Source: Rhizobium bangladeshense | GTDB lineage: Bacteria; Pseudomonadota; Alphaproteobacteria; Rhizobiales; Rhizobiaceae | Reading direction: 5' to 3' | NCBI RefSeq assembly: GCF_017357245.1 | Contig: NZ_CP071612.1 | Location: 1,801,001-1,865,000, forward strand | Length of the DNA stretch: 64,000 nucleotides | In this document: positions 46,667-56,163 of the stretch, piece by piece | Position numbering within the stretch: position 1 is the stretch's first letter | How the letters are laid out: the number at the start of each line of letters is the position of its first letter | Notes under the pieces: generated by a model | Seen by the model: the letters and a program-made list of their open reading frames with translations, nothing else | Database searches by the model: none | Told to the model about the DNA's origin: nothing | Translations under genes and position numbers: made by a program

Positions 46667-47281
46667 TCAGGCGGCCAGCGCGATTTCCTGGACGCGCGAC
46701 TTGGCGGCGTCGATGGCCTTTTCGGCGGCTTCCGGACCGAAGGCGAGACCCTCGACATAGATGGTTTCGATATCGGTAATGCCGAGGAAGCCAAGAACCG
46801 ACTTCAGGTACGGAACGGCATGGTTCAGGGGGGCAGCCGGCCCTTGCGAATAGACGCCACCGGATGCGAGCACGACATACAGCTTCTTGCCGGTTACGAG
46901 GCCGACCGGGCCGCTTTCCGTGTACTTGAACGTCACGCCGGCGCGGGCGACGTTGTCGATCCAGGTCTTCAGCGACGAGTAGATGTTGAAGTTGATCAGG
47001 CCGGTGCTGATGACGATCGTGTCGGCGGCGAAGAGTTCGGCGACGAGTTCGTCCGAGGTTTTGATGGCTGCGTTTTCTTCGGCGGTACGGGCTTCCGCCG
47101 GCTTGCGGATCGCGCCGGTGAAGAGGTCATCGATGTGCGGCAGCGGATTGGCGGCAAGATCGCGCCGGACGACGACGCTGCCCGGCTTCTGGCTCTTCAG
47201 CTTCTCGGCAAGATCGACGGCGATCGACGTCGAGAGCGATTCGGCACGCGGGCTGGATGTCAGAAGAAGAATGGACGACAT
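46667..47281 (-). CDS. azoR: FMN-dependent NADH-azoreductase
   Basis: 204 residues, ATG 47281 with AAAGGAA upstream. It is an AzoR-type flavodoxin fold: LLTSSPRAESLSTSIAVDLA binds FMN phosphate, LINFNIYSSLKTWIDNVARAG and VLASGGVYSQGPAAPLNHAV contact the flavin, and GITDIETIYVEGLAFG is at the end. It uses NADH to reduce quinones and azo dyes by two electrons. It is divergent from a LysR paralogue of the pirin regulator. Confidence 0.93.
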   Translation of the reverse strand: MSSILLLTSSPRAESLSTSIAVDLAEKLKSQKPGSVVVRRDLAANPLPHIDDLFTGAIRKPAEARTAEENAAIKTSDELVAELFAADTIVISTGLINFNIYSSLKTWIDNVARAGVTFKYTESGPVGLVTGKKLYVVLASGGVYSQGPAAPLNHAVPYLKSVLGFLGITDIETIYVEGLAFGPEAAEKAIDAAKSRVQEIALAA

Positions 47282-47369
47282 GGATCATTTCCTTTCGAAT
47301 TAAACTGAACGGCTGTTGCTGGGAGGGAGAGCCGCGGTGTCGAACAGGAAAATAAGTCTGGCCTGCTAT

Positions 47370-47391
47370 CGAAAAAACGGAGATAATGTCG
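47370..47391. promoter_or_regulatory. Shared LysR-type operator motif, copy 3 (azoR/lysR promoter)
   Basis: On the minus strand CGACATTATC, then five bases, TTTTTCG with one extra base relative to copies 1 and 2 (22 nt). It lies 29 bp upstream of the LysR start and about 90 bp upstream of azoR. Confidence 0.5.
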
Positions 47392-47420
47392 ATCGAAACT
47401 ATCGATGGAATGGATGGAAG

Positions 47421-48389
47421 ATGCTCCCGAACCCGACCCTGGATCAATTGCAGGTGTTTTTGACGGTTGCCGAAACGGGCAGCTTTTCGGCCGCTTCGCG
47501 GGCATTGAACAGGGCTCAGTCGGTTATCAGCTATACGATTGCCAATCTGGAGGCGCAGCTCGAAGTGCCGCTTTTCGAGCGTTCCGGCGCGCGCCAGCCG
47601 AAGCTGACCGAGGCGGGGAAGGCGATGCTCGAGGATGCGCGGCGCATCCTGGGCGACCTGCAGGTCATGCGCGCGCGGGTCAAGAGCCTGAGGGAAGGGC
47701 TCGAGGCGGAGGTTTCCGTTGCCATCAGCGTCATGGTGCCCTCGCAGGCCGTGGTGGACGTGCTGCACGAATTCCGTGAGATGTTCCCGACCGTTTCCCT
47801 GAACCTCAATGTCGGCGAGCTTGGAATGGTTATGGATCTCGTGCTGAGCGGCAAGGCGACGATCGGCATCGGCGGTGCGGTCCTCAAGCAGGACGATTCG
47901 ATAATCACCGAGCGGATCGGCCATTCCTTCATGCTGCCCGTTGCCGCGCCCGACCACCCGCTTGCCCAAATCGGACGGCCATTGACACTCGGCGACGTGC
48001 GCGAAGAAGTGCAGCTCGTCGTCACAGACGCCTCAGGCCGCACGAAGGGACGGGATTTCAACGTCCTGTCCTACAAGACGTGGCGCGTCAGCGATATTGC
48101 GACGAAGCACCAGCTTATCAAAGCCGGTCTTGGCTGGGGCGGTCTTCCGGCTCCCATAATGCATGACGATCTGCGTAGCGGCGCGCTCGTCCATCTCGAT
48201 CTCGATGCCTATGAACAGGGCGAGTACGCCATCTATTCGATGCGCCAGCTCGCCAACCCGCCCGGACCGGCCGCCACCTGGATGATCGACGCGTTCCGCA
48301 CACGACTATCCCACTGCCCGAACCAGGCCGATTTTCATGCCGAAATGGCGGAACTACGCGACACAGTTCCGCCGCTCGCGGCCGAATGA
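47421..48389 (+). CDS. LysR family transcriptional regulator (divergent from azoR)
   Basis: 322 residues from ATG 47421. The HTH region reads TLDQLQVFLTVAETGSF and NRAQSVISYTIANLEAQLE, nearly identical to the LysR at 32331. The effector domain follows (GLGWGGLPAPIMHDDL near the end). It is a paralogue of the pirin-divergent regulator and has the same promoter motif. Expected to control azoR and itself, perhaps sensing quinones or related electrophiles. Confidence 0.92.
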   Translation: MLPNPTLDQLQVFLTVAETGSFSAASRALNRAQSVISYTIANLEAQLEVPLFERSGARQPKLTEAGKAMLEDARRILGDLQVMRARVKSLREGLEAEVSVAISVMVPSQAVVDVLHEFREMFPTVSLNLNVGELGMVMDLVLSGKATIGIGGAVLKQDDSIITERIGHSFMLPVAAPDHPLAQIGRPLTLGDVREEVQLVVTDASGRTKGRDFNVLSYKTWRVSDIATKHQLIKAGLGWGGLPAPIMHDDLRSGALVHLDLDAYEQGEYAIYSMRQLANPPGPAATWMIDAFRTRLSHCPNQADFHAEMAELRDTVPPLAAE

Positions 48390-48414
48390 CGAAGGCGCGG
48401 AGCCCACGCCTTCG
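48390..48414. terminator. Hairpin between convergent lysR and cpdB
   Basis: CGAAGGCG (48390-48397) and CGCCTTCG (48407-48414) with a nine-base loop. It begins right at the LysR stop and ends 15 bp before the cpdB end, so it may serve both. Confidence 0.6.
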
Positions 48415-48429
48415 CTCGGATCTGTCTGC

Positions 48430-50418
48430 TTAGAGAACGAGCCTGAATTTCGAGAAGCCCTCGGCGCCATCGCCGGCCTCCTCGATCTTGACGCTCTTGA
48501 CCGCGGCGAGGAACTGCTTTGCCTTCGGGCCGCTGTCGAAGGTGACGGTCGTGCCCGCCAGCGGCTTGAAGGTCCAGTTCGCATCGGCCGACGGATTGAT
48601 CGTGCCCTGCTCGTGGACGTAGCGGACGATGACGTCGCGGTTAGTATCAGGCGCCTGGAAGATTACCTTGTCCGCAGCAATTTCCGGGAAGTTGCCGCCA
48701 CCGCCGGCGCGGTAATTGTTGGTGACGACGACGAACTTCTGAGCTGGATCGATCGGCTTGCCATCAAAGGCGAGGTTCTGGATGCGGTTCGAGTCCGGAT
48801 TGATCGTCTTTCCCGACGAATCATATTTCGGCGGCTGTGCCAGATCGATTTGATAGGTCACCCCGTCGATTACGTCGAAATTGTAGGAAGGAAAATCGGT
48901 GTTGAGCAGCGGCGCGTCCTTCGATCCGGCTTCGATGTGATTGAACATGCCGGCAGACATTTCGAGCCAGTTCTTCATCTGCGCACCGGTGATGGCGACA
49001 GCCTGGACCGTGTTCGGGTAGAGGTAGAGGTCGGCGACATTCTTGATGGCGATATCGCCGGCCGGAACGTCGGTGTAATATTCGGCGCCGCCGCGTCCGC
49101 CGGCCTTGAAGGGAGCCGCGGCCGAAAGCACCGGCAGATCCTTGAATTGGGTATCGGCGAGCATCTGCTTGATATACCAGGTCTGGGCCTGGCTGACGAC
49201 CTGCACGGAAGGATCGTCGGCGACGAGAGCGAAATAGGAATAGAGCGGCGCGGAGGTCTTGCCGACGGGCGTGCGGACATAGGCGAGCGTCGCCTCATGT
49301 TCGGCCTTGGCGGCCTCTACCACCTCTTTCTTGTCGGCGTAATCGGCGATCACTTTCTTCTTGTCGTCGCGATGATAGATCGGCCGTGCTTCCGAGGTGA
49401 AATCGACGATTTTCCAGCTGTTGCCGTCCTTTTCCAAGAGCAGGTCGATAAGGCCGAGATGCGAGCCCCAGAAGCCTGCCATCACGGCGGGCTTGCCATG
49501 CAGCGTGCCTTTGACCGGGTCGGCGTTGGCTATGCCGTCCCAGCTCTTCGGGCCGGGGAAGACGAGATGTTGGTGACCGGTGAAGATCGCGTCGATCCCT
49601 TCGACGGCGGCCAGGTGCAGCGAGGCGTTTTCCATTTTTTCGGCGGGCGCGCTGCCATCGATGCCGGAATGCGAGAGGGCGATGACGATATCGGCGCCGG
49701 CTTCTTTCATCGCGGGGACCCAGGCCCTGGCGGCCTCGACGATATCACGCGTCTGTGCCTTGCCTTCGAGATTCTTGATGTCCCAGAGCATAATCTGCGG
49801 CGGTACGAAACCAATAAAGCCGATCTTGACGGGGCTTTCCTTGCCGGCGCCGTCCTTGATCTGCTTTTCCACAATGACGTAAGGCTTGAAGAAAAGGTCG
49901 TCCTTCTTCGGGTCCGAAGCAAGCTGGCCTTTGGTGAGATTGGCACAGACGAAGGGGAAATTGGCGCCTGCCAGGACTTTGAACATGAAGTCGAGGCCGT
50001 AGTTGAATTCGTGATTCCCGAGCGTGCCCACCGTATAGCCAAGCGTGTTCATCGCCTTGATCACGGGATGGACGTCGCCGTCCTTCATGCCGTGTTGGTA
50101 GGCCATATAGTCACCCATTGGATTGCCCTGCAGCACATCACCGTTGTCGATCAGCAGCGAGTTGGCGGCTTCCGCACGGATGTTGTCGATGATCGTCCCG
50201 GTACGCGAAAGTCCCATCGTGTCGTTCGGCTTGTCGGCGTAATAGTCGTAAGGGAAGACATTGACGTGAATATCAGTCGTTTCCATCAGCCGAAGATGCG
50301 CCTGATTGGCGCTGGCACGCGCGCTGAAAGGATGCAGCAGCACAAGGGCGGAGGTCGCGGCAAGGCCGCCAAGCAGTGAACGACGGCTCATCAGGCCGAC
50401 ATCGAAAATGGAAGACAT
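48430..50418 (-). CDS. cpdB: Bifunctional 2',3'-cyclic-nucleotide 2'-phosphodiesterase / 3'-nucleotidase
   Basis: 662 residues, start ATG 50418 with AAGGAGAG upstream. The N-terminus, MSRRSLLGGLAATSALVLL, is a twin-arginine-like signal, so it is periplasmic. The metallophosphoesterase half has METTDIHVNVFPYDYY, LIDNGDVLQGNP, LGNHEFNYGLDF, ALSHSGID and FTGHQHLVFPG. The 5'-nucleotidase C-terminal half has NYRAGGGGNFPE and FKAGGRGGAEYY. It turns 2',3'-cyclic nucleotides into nucleosides and phosphate for scavenging. Metal ligands (Asp, His, Asn) are in place. It stands alone; no T-rich terminator but the hairpin above. Confidence 0.95.
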   Translation of the reverse strand: MSSIFDVGLMSRRSLLGGLAATSALVLLHPFSARASANQAHLRLMETTDIHVNVFPYDYYADKPNDTMGLSRTGTIIDNIRAEAANSLLIDNGDVLQGNPMGDYMAYQHGMKDGDVHPVIKAMNTLGYTVGTLGNHEFNYGLDFMFKVLAGANFPFVCANLTKGQLASDPKKDDLFFKPYVIVEKQIKDGAGKESPVKIGFIGFVPPQIMLWDIKNLEGKAQTRDIVEAARAWVPAMKEAGADIVIALSHSGIDGSAPAEKMENASLHLAAVEGIDAIFTGHQHLVFPGPKSWDGIANADPVKGTLHGKPAVMAGFWGSHLGLIDLLLEKDGNSWKIVDFTSEARPIYHRDDKKKVIADYADKKEVVEAAKAEHEATLAYVRTPVGKTSAPLYSYFALVADDPSVQVVSQAQTWYIKQMLADTQFKDLPVLSAAAPFKAGGRGGAEYYTDVPAGDIAIKNVADLYLYPNTVQAVAITGAQMKNWLEMSAGMFNHIEAGSKDAPLLNTDFPSYNFDVIDGVTYQIDLAQPPKYDSSGKTINPDSNRIQNLAFDGKPIDPAQKFVVVTNNYRAGGGGNFPEIAADKVIFQAPDTNRDVIVRYVHEQGTINPSADANWTFKPLAGTTVTFDSGPKAKQFLAAVKSVKIEEAGDGAEGFSKFRLVL

Positions 50419-50718
50419 GGAAAAGCTCTCCTTGAAAGATCGTGCATCGTCCGGCCCCCCAGCATTAGGACGATTTGGCGAGGAGTACACTGCGAAAATG
50501 ACAGGATGGCTAAACGGCCCGGCACAAAGCGGACATGGCCTCGGAAGGCGAGGTGGATGCAACTCGCTCGCCTGAGATCCGTCGCGGGAGTCGCGGGTCA
50601 GGGCGCTATCCCCTTTACTCCAGGCGCCGTCGCGCCCGCTAAGGCGCAGCCGCCTGTGGCGATCGAGGTTCGCTGTGGAAGCGCGCTGCCGCGACTGCTC
50701 CGAAAGACGGGGGCCGCC

Positions 50719-51123
50719 TTAGGGTTTCGCCGGCAAGGCCGCCCGCTGCGGCAAGCGTTCGCCGCTGGGTCTGGAGGTGGCCAATTGCCGTACCGCCAGG
50801 ACCGGCCGTATTTCCTTATGGAAAAAGCGGAAATAGGAGGAGATCTGCGCTCGCGCATTCGAGTTCACATCGAATTGGATGCCGATGCGGCCATTGTGTT
50901 TCCAGCGGATGATACCTTCAAGCAGCCCGAGGTTTTCGGCTTCGATACGCACCTTGCTGCCGGAAGCCGCCTGCAAAGGCTCCTTCGTCTCCAAGGCGGC
51001 GCCGGTCGCGGACAGATTGAGAATGCGGACATCCACCTCACTGTTCAAATACTTGACGCTGCCGAAGACGCGGCAGTTCTTGCGGTCGGTCTTTCGCGCC
51101 GTGATTTTCAGGTTGCGGCTCAT
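50719..51123 (-). CDS. PilZ domain-containing protein
   Basis: 134 residues. The N-terminal half is the PilZ beta-barrel: ARKTDRKNCRVFGSVKYLN, VRILNLSATGAALETKEPLQ, IEAENLGLLEGIIRW, GRIGIQFDVN. The c-di-GMP motif RxxxR is replaced by KTDRK before NCRV, and the second motif (D/N)xSxxG is NLSATG, so binding is uncertain. The C-terminus is basic and disordered. A diguanylate cyclase gene lies 6 kb away. The preceding 300 bases (50419-50718) contain nothing identifiable. Confidence 0.8.
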   Translation of the reverse strand: MSRNLKITARKTDRKNCRVFGSVKYLNSEVDVRILNLSATGAALETKEPLQAASGSKVRIEAENLGLLEGIIRWKHNGRIGIQFDVNSNARAQISSYFRFFHKEIRPVLAVRQLATSRPSGERLPQRAALPAKP

Positions 51124-51270
51124 ATGTTCTCCCTTGGATACGGTGAGGGAGCATAGCGGTGGAAAATTGAAATGGTTTTAGTGGCGTGGCTAAAATTGCA
51201 GTGAAAGCGTCAATTGGCTTTAATCCGTGTCGGCGAGATGCGTGCAGCAGAACCCACGTCGCAGGAGCGA

Positions 51271-52185
51271 CTAACCGGCGTCGCCTAAGTCCAACGTGGT
51301 GCCGCAGGCTTTGGAAGCCCTGCGTCCCACGACATGCTCGCGCCACACCGTAAAGATGCCGGCGGCGACGACGATCGCCGAGCCGACGATCGTGTTGAGA
51401 CTGAGCGTTTCGCCATAGATAGTCACCCCGATGATCGAAGCGTAGACGAGGGACAGATAGGTCAGCGGCTGGACAGCGGCGGCATCGAGACTGTCGTAGG
51501 CGCGGATCAGGAAATAGTGGCTGGAAATGCTGGTCATACAGACGAGCGCCATCCAGCCCCAGTCGCCTGACGACATCCAACTCCAGTAGAACGGCCCGAT
51601 AAGCGTCATCGCGACGGCGCCGACGACGCCGGTATAGAAGAAGCTGGTCATCGAAGGATCGTCTCGGCTCACGAGTCGCGTAGCGATGACGTAGAAGGCG
51701 AAATTGAAGCAGGAAAGGATAGCGAGAAGCAACTTCACATCGAAGAAATCACCTTCCGGCTTCAGGATCAGCAGCACCCCGAAAAGCCCGGCGCCTATTG
51801 CCGCCCACCGCCGCCAACCGACCCGCTCGCCGAGGATCGGCATTGCCAGCAGTGCGATCAGGATCGGCGTCGCGGAAAAGATCGCCTGTGAACGGGCAAG
51901 GCCGATCACAGCAAAACAGGTGATGGCCAGAACCACCTGGACTGCAAGCAGCACGCCGCGCGCCACCTGCAGGGCGGGGCGTTTGGTGCGGGCGGTCGCC
52001 TTGAGACCGCCGCGCATCTTCGAAGCGAGAATGACTGTGAAAAGCCCGAAGGCCCAGTAGCGGATCATCGTCACGAAGATCGGCGGATAGGTCGATGCCA
52101 GGTGTTTGGAGATGGCGTCCTGCAGCGAAAAGATGGTGAGCGCCAATAGGGCGAAAATATAGCCGTGGGTCTTCGATTTCATCAC
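51271..52185 (-). CDS. EamA/DMT family transporter
   Basis: 304 residues with ten predicted helices in two EamA repeats. The first repeat has ALTIFSLQDAISKHLAS and AIFSATPILIALLAMPILGERVGW. The second repeat has NFAFYVIATRLVSRDDPSM and YLSLVYASIIGVTIYGETLSL. The S-adenosylmethionine- or amino-acid-type substrate of such exporters cannot be told. It is 69 bp downstream of the Lrp gene on the same strand, a common partner arrangement for amino acid export. Confidence 0.87.
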   Translation of the reverse strand: MMKSKTHGYIFALLALTIFSLQDAISKHLASTYPPIFVTMIRYWAFGLFTVILASKMRGGLKATARTKRPALQVARGVLLAVQVVLAITCFAVIGLARSQAIFSATPILIALLAMPILGERVGWRRWAAIGAGLFGVLLILKPEGDFFDVKLLLAILSCFNFAFYVIATRLVSRDDPSMTSFFYTGVVGAVAMTLIGPFYWSWMSSGDWGWMALVCMTSISSHYFLIRAYDSLDAAAVQPLTYLSLVYASIIGVTIYGETLSLNTIVGSAIVVAAGIFTVWREHVVGRRASKACGTTLDLGDAG

Positions 52186-52254
52186 ATGCCAATAAGCGGG
52201 AGACGCCCGCGCGCAGCGAAAGTCTGGTCAGGCATTCGGAAAATAAGCAAGGCC

Positions 52255-52716
52255 TCAAAGCCCCACATTCGGCCTGTCGATGATTTCTCTGAGCGCGAAG
52301 CTCGAATTGATCTTGACCACATGGGGAAGGGCCGACAGCCAATCGCGATGGATACGCTCGTAGTCTTCGAGGTCACGGGCGGCGACCCTGAGGATGTAGT
52401 CATATTCGCCCGACATCAGGTAACAGACGAGCACATTCGGGCAGAGCTTCACAGCCGACTCGAACTCCGCCAGCGTCTTGGCGAACTGGCCCGAAAGGGA
52501 AATATGCACGATTGCGATCATCTTAAAGTCGAGCGCCTTGTGCGAAAGCCGAGCATGGTAACCGTCGATAACGCCGCTTCTTTCAAGAATATCGAGCCGC
52601 CGGGAACAGGCCGAAGGGGAAAGCCCGATCCTTTCAGCGAGGTCGGCATTGGTGATGCGGGCGTTGGCCTGCAAAACCTTCAGAATCGCAAGATCGATAG
52701 TATCGAGATCGGCCAT
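52255..52716 (-). CDS. Lrp/AsnC family transcriptional regulator (Ald regulator)
   Basis: 153 residues, start 52716. It has an AsnC-type winged helix LDTIDLAILKVLQANARITN and ADLAERIGLSPSACSRRLDIL, then the RAM ligand domain with YHARLSHKALDFKMIAIVHI and LMSGEYDYILRVAARDLEDY. It is divergent from alanine dehydrogenase, the typical location of AldR/BkdR-type activators that respond to alanine. The EamA transporter follows on the same strand and may be co-regulated. Confidence 0.92.
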   Translation of the reverse strand: MADLDTIDLAILKVLQANARITNADLAERIGLSPSACSRRLDILERSGVIDGYHARLSHKALDFKMIAIVHISLSGQFAKTLAEFESAVKLCPNVLVCYLMSGEYDYILRVAARDLEDYERIHRDWLSALPHVVKINSSFALREIIDRPNVGL

Positions 52717-52776
52717 TCGAAGAACCTTCGAAAACAGTGCGTGAGGGTGCAATAATCACCGAAAAATCGCGTCTGC

Positions 52777-52791
52777 GCAAACCGTCTTTGC
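52777..52791. promoter_or_regulatory. Candidate Lrp-type operator upstream of ald
   Basis: GCAAA-CCGTC-TTTGC, a perfect 5-bp inverted repeat with a five-base spacer, within the 157-bp divergent promoter of the Lrp gene and ald. Other TTTCGCAA/TTGCAA runs follow at 52789-52806. Lrp/AldR binding is inferred from position only. Confidence 0.4.
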
Positions 52792-52873
52792 AAGGACATT
52801 TCGCAACCTTGATGGTTGGATTCAGTCGCAGAGGAGATCCGCGATCGCGGAGACAAAGTGAGAGGAACGCGAA

Positions 52874-53992
52874 ATGCGTGTCGGTTGCCCGAAGGAAATC
52901 AAGAATCATGAATATCGCGTCGGCCTGACGCCTGCTTCGGTGCGTGAATATGTGGCCCACGGCCACGAGGTCTGGGTCGAGACCAAGGCGGGCACCGGCA
53001 TCGGTGCCGATGATGCCGCCTATGCCGCGGCTGGCGCGAAGATTGCCGGCTCCGCCAAGGATATCTTCGAAAAGTGCGACATGATCGTGAAAGTGAAGGA
53101 GCCGCAGCCCTCCGAATGGGCGCAGCTTCGCGATGGTCAGCTGCTCTACACCTATCTGCATCTGGCGCCCGATCCCGACCAGACCAAGGGTCTTCTCGCC
53201 TCCGGCGTCACCGCAATCGCTTATGAGACGGTGACCGACGAGCGCGGTGGTCTGCCGCTGCTGGCGCCGATGTCCGAGGTTGCCGGCCGCCTGTCGATTC
53301 AGGCTGGAGCGACTGCCCTGCAGAAGGCCAATGGCGGCCTCGGCGTGCTGCTCGGCGGCGTGCCCGGCGTACTGCCGGCCAAGGTGGCAGTCATCGGCGG
53401 CGGCGTGGTCGGCCTGCATGCCGCCAGAATGGCCGCCGGACTGGGCGCCGACGTCAGCATTCTCGACAAGTCCCTGCCGCGCTTGCGTCAACTTGACGAC
53501 ATCTTCGCAGGCCGTGTCCACACCCGTTATTCCAGCATTCAGGCGCTGGAAGAGGAGGTCTTTTCGGCCGATCTCATCATCGGCGCCGTGTTGATCCCGG
53601 GTGCTGCCGCTCCGAAGCTCGTCACCCGCGAGATGTTGTCCGGCATGAAGAGGGGCGCCGTGATCGTTGACGTCGCCATCGACCAGGGCGGCTGCTTCGA
53701 AACCTCGCATGCGACCACCCATTCGGATCCTACCTATGAGGTCGAGGGGGTCGTGCATTATTGCGTCGCTAATATGCCCGGCGCAGTGCCGGTCACTTCG
53801 GCGCATGCGCTGAACAATGCCACGCTGGTCCACGGGCTTGCACTTGCCGACCGCGGCCTTCGCGCCATTGCCGAAGATAAGCACCTGAGAAATGGTCTCA
53901 ACGTGCACAAGGGCCGCATCACCAACAAGCCCGTCGCGGAAGCGCTCGGCTATGAGGCCTTCGCCCCGGAGAGCGTATTGAATGTAGCGTAA
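52874..53992 (+). CDS. ald: Alanine dehydrogenase
   Basis: 372 residues. Catalytic Lys75 (IVKVKEPQ) and His96 (YLHLAPD) fall exactly at the known positions of bacterial L-alanine dehydrogenases. The Rossmann motif [24 protein letters not shown]-type [19 protein letters not shown] and the loop [17 protein letters not shown] are present. It converts alanine to pyruvate and ammonium with NAD+, or the reverse. In rhizobial bacteroids AldA matters for alanine export. The divergent Lrp protein is its probable activator. Confidence 0.96.
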   Translation: MRVGCPKEIKNHEYRVGLTPASVREYVAHGHEVWVETKAGTGIGADDAAYAAAGAKIAGSAKDIFEKCDMIVKVKEPQPSEWAQLRDGQLLYTYLHLAPDPDQTKGLLASGVTAIAYETVTDERGGLPLLAPMSEVAGRLSIQAGATALQKANGGLGVLLGGVPGVLPAKVAVIGGGVVGLHAARMAAGLGADVSILDKSLPRLRQLDDIFAGRVHTRYSSIQALEEEVFSADLIIGAVLIPGAAAPKLVTREMLSGMKRGAVIVDVAIDQGGCFETSHATTHSDPTYEVEGVVHYCVANMPGAVPVTSAHALNNATLVHGLALADRGLRAIAEDKHLRNGLNVHKGRITNKPVAEALGYEAFAPESVLNVA

Positions 53993-54008
53993 AATACCTC
54001 ACCCAAGT

Positions 54009-54518
54009 TCAGGCAAGGGCGCCGGTTTCCTCAAGGATCGGCGCTTTTGCCTTTTCGATCCGGCACTGGAAGCAATTGTTGCGTGCTGAACGTACATGCA
54101 CATAGGCGATGTCGCCTCGTGCCAGCAGTGTCTCGGCATAGGCCGGGATCCGGTCGAAATCGGTCACCGCACCTGTGCCATAGATGATGCGATCATTGGC
54201 ACTGTAGCCGCGGACGATGAAATCGGGGCTCATCGTCAGCATCGGCGGCTGGACCTCCTCGGCGGTGTAACGTCGGCAGGGCTGTTTATGCAGGAAGATC
54301 GGTCCAGTTTCGGCATAGGGCTGCAATTCTTGGAAAGGCCGATAGGCAAAGACGAGCAACTCCTCGCCCTCGTCGATATTCTTCAAACAATGGCGACAAG
54401 GGTTGCCGTCACCATCTGAAACCATCGTCTCGGGCAGCCTGTCATAAGCGTCACGTCCGCCGTTCCAGAGATGCTCGGCGTCACTGGTCGGCATGGCGAC
54501 AAAACGGATGGCGGTCAT
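54009..54518 (-). CDS. DUF1203 domain-containing protein
   Basis: 169 residues. It fits DUF1203 with MTAIRFVAMPTSDAEHLWNG, NPCRHCLKNIDEGEELLVFA, GPIFLHKQPCRRY and YVHVRSARNNCFQCRIEKA. Several cysteines (CRHC, FQCR) may bind a metal or be redox active; function is unknown. It is cytoplasmic (no signal). The stop faces ald 16 bp away. Start 54518 has AGGAG upstream. Confidence 0.85.
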   Translation of the reverse strand: MTAIRFVAMPTSDAEHLWNGGRDAYDRLPETMVSDGDGNPCRHCLKNIDEGEELLVFAYRPFQELQPYAETGPIFLHKQPCRRYTAEEVQPPMLTMSPDFIVRGYSANDRIIYGTGAVTDFDRIPAYAETLLARGDIAYVHVRSARNNCFQCRIEKAKAPILEETGALA

Positions 54519-54611
54519 GACAAATCTCCTTTGTATTTGCCATGAAATGCACCCGCATCCATCTATAAGCCACCCGTTTCTTGCGAAGCGGGATCATAAA
54601 GGAGACTTGCC

Positions 54612-54779
54612 TTGGCCCAGGTCGACTTGGCGCTGCTGGCGCAGCAAAATGCTCAGATATTGGATGAACTCAGGGCTTTGCGCCGGGAACTGGCGGAACT
54701 GAAGGAGCAGTTGGACCGCACGCTCGATTTCGAGCGCCGCAATGATCCACGCCGCCCAAGCAGCCTTACGCAGCGTTAG
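54612..54779 (+). CDS. Small coiled-coil protein, 55 residues
   Basis: TTG start at 54612 with AAAGGAG eight bases upstream, stop TAG 54777-54779. The peptide is a leucine-rich amphipathic helix (LALLAQQNAQILDELRAL, then RRELAELKEQLDRTLDFE) with heptad-like Leu spacing. This suggests a short coiled coil, possibly a dimerising adaptor. A real gene is likely but no family is known. It starts just after the divergent DUF1203 promoter. Confidence 0.5.
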   Translation: MAQVDLALLAQQNAQILDELRALRRELAELKEQLDRTLDFERRNDPRRPSSLTQR

Positions 54780-54825
54780 CTGCTTCCGCTTGCGCGACCG
54801 ATTTCCACGCTGAAGCCTAGCCACG

Positions 54826-56001
54826 TCAGCCTTGGGACTGAACAGGTTGCGGCTCTCCTGTGGCTGGCATGGGAGCAGCGGCAAGCGCCTTTGTGATCCA
54901 AAGAGCGGTGACGACGACGGGGACCACCGCCCAATAGGAAAAGCGGATACCGAAATATTCGGCAATGAAGCCAAGCAGGGGTGGGCCGGCGAAAAACACG
55001 AGGAAGGTTGTCTGCCCAAGCGCTGCGACGTTGACAGGAGCCGGTCGGTCCGTGCGGCGCGCCGCAGCGGAGATGGCAAGCGGATAGACCGACGAGCAGC
55101 CGATACCGGTCAAGCCGAAGCCTATGAGCGCTATGAGTGGGTGTGCCGCCGTCGCGACCATCAGAAGCCCTAAGACGACGATTGTGAGAAGGACTATCGC
55201 GACCAGGTGCGGATTGAAGCGGTCGATGACTGGATCCATTGCAAGCCGTCCGATCGCGATGCAGAGGGAGAATATCGTCACGCTGAGCCCGCCGATGAAA
55301 GGTTCGGCCGCAAAGACGTCACGCATATAGATCGCCGACCAATCCACGCTCGCGCCTTCAGCCAGGAGCGGTGCTGCGCCTATCAGGCAAAGCGGCAACA
55401 GCCCCATTGTCGGAAAAGCGATGAGGGGGATTTCTCCGGAGTGCGCGTCCAGCCGTGGGGGTGCGGTTTCGATTTTCGAGAACACGATCGAGCCCGAAAT
55501 CAGCACGATCAGGAGGATGAGGAAGATGTGCAGCTCGATGGAGATGTCGGCCTGCCGCATGCCGGCGGCGACAAGAGCAGTCATGCAGAAGCCGAGGCTC
55601 CACATGCCGTGCGCGCGGCTCATGATGCGATATCCAAGCAGCGCCTCGTGGCGGTCGGTTTCGATATTGGCATTGATCTCGAATGCGCCGGTGAATAGAC
55701 CGGCGATGAAGAAGAATGGAATGGCCGGGAGAGCTGAAGGCATCCAGGAAATCACCGAGAAAAACAGGGATGCGCCGAACACCGTGACGAAAGCTGTGGT
55801 GCGCGCACCGAGCCTCTCGATGATCCTCACCGAAAATGTCAGCCCGCAGAGAACTCCCAATGACATGACAGCGAGCAAAAGCCCGAGCTCGCCCTCGGTG
55901 AGGCCGAATTTGCGCTGAAGATCAGGCAGGCGCGAAAGAAAAGCACCCACGGAAAGGGCGACTGCAAACTGGATGAAGAAAATGCGGTGGTGTGGCTTCA
56001 T
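54826..56001 (-). CDS. MFS transporter
   Basis: 391 residues, twelve predicted helices. Start 56001 (MKPHHRIFFIQFAVAL) is chosen over 56040 because it begins just before helix 1. It resembles the small YbjJ/FucP-like permeases: LSRLPDLQRKFGLTEGELGLLL, GLFTGAFEINANIETDRHEA, a Gly-rich second half (TGIGCSSVYPLAISAA). It is probably a proton-coupled exporter or sugar permease; the substrate is open. A stand-alone gene on the minus strand. Confidence 0.85.
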   Translation of the reverse strand: MKPHHRIFFIQFAVALSVGAFLSRLPDLQRKFGLTEGELGLLLAVMSLGVLCGLTFSVRIIERLGARTTAFVTVFGASLFFSVISWMPSALPAIPFFFIAGLFTGAFEINANIETDRHEALLGYRIMSRAHGMWSLGFCMTALVAAGMRQADISIELHIFLILLIVLISGSIVFSKIETAPPRLDAHSGEIPLIAFPTMGLLPLCLIGAAPLLAEGASVDWSAIYMRDVFAAEPFIGGLSVTIFSLCIAIGRLAMDPVIDRFNPHLVAIVLLTIVVLGLLMVATAAHPLIALIGFGLTGIGCSSVYPLAISAAARRTDRPAPVNVAALGQTTFLVFFAGPPLLGFIAEYFGIRFSYWAVVPVVVTALWITKALAAAPMPATGEPQPVQSQG

Positions 56002-56163
56002 CTCGGGACCTGCTCCGATCGGATATGGATTGAAGCCCAACTGATACCGTCATAGCGAGGCTTCCGGTGAGATGGCGGCAGGTTCAGAAACCGGCGGCTT
56101 CCGGATTATCTACACCGCTGCTGACAGCTGCTGTCAGCATGAAGCCCACCTTCGGCAGCAACG

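Noticed and set aside
48337..50379. Open frame of 680 codons opposite cpdB
   Set aside because: Antisense shadow; the cpdB metallophosphoesterase motifs and Tat signal are on the other strand.
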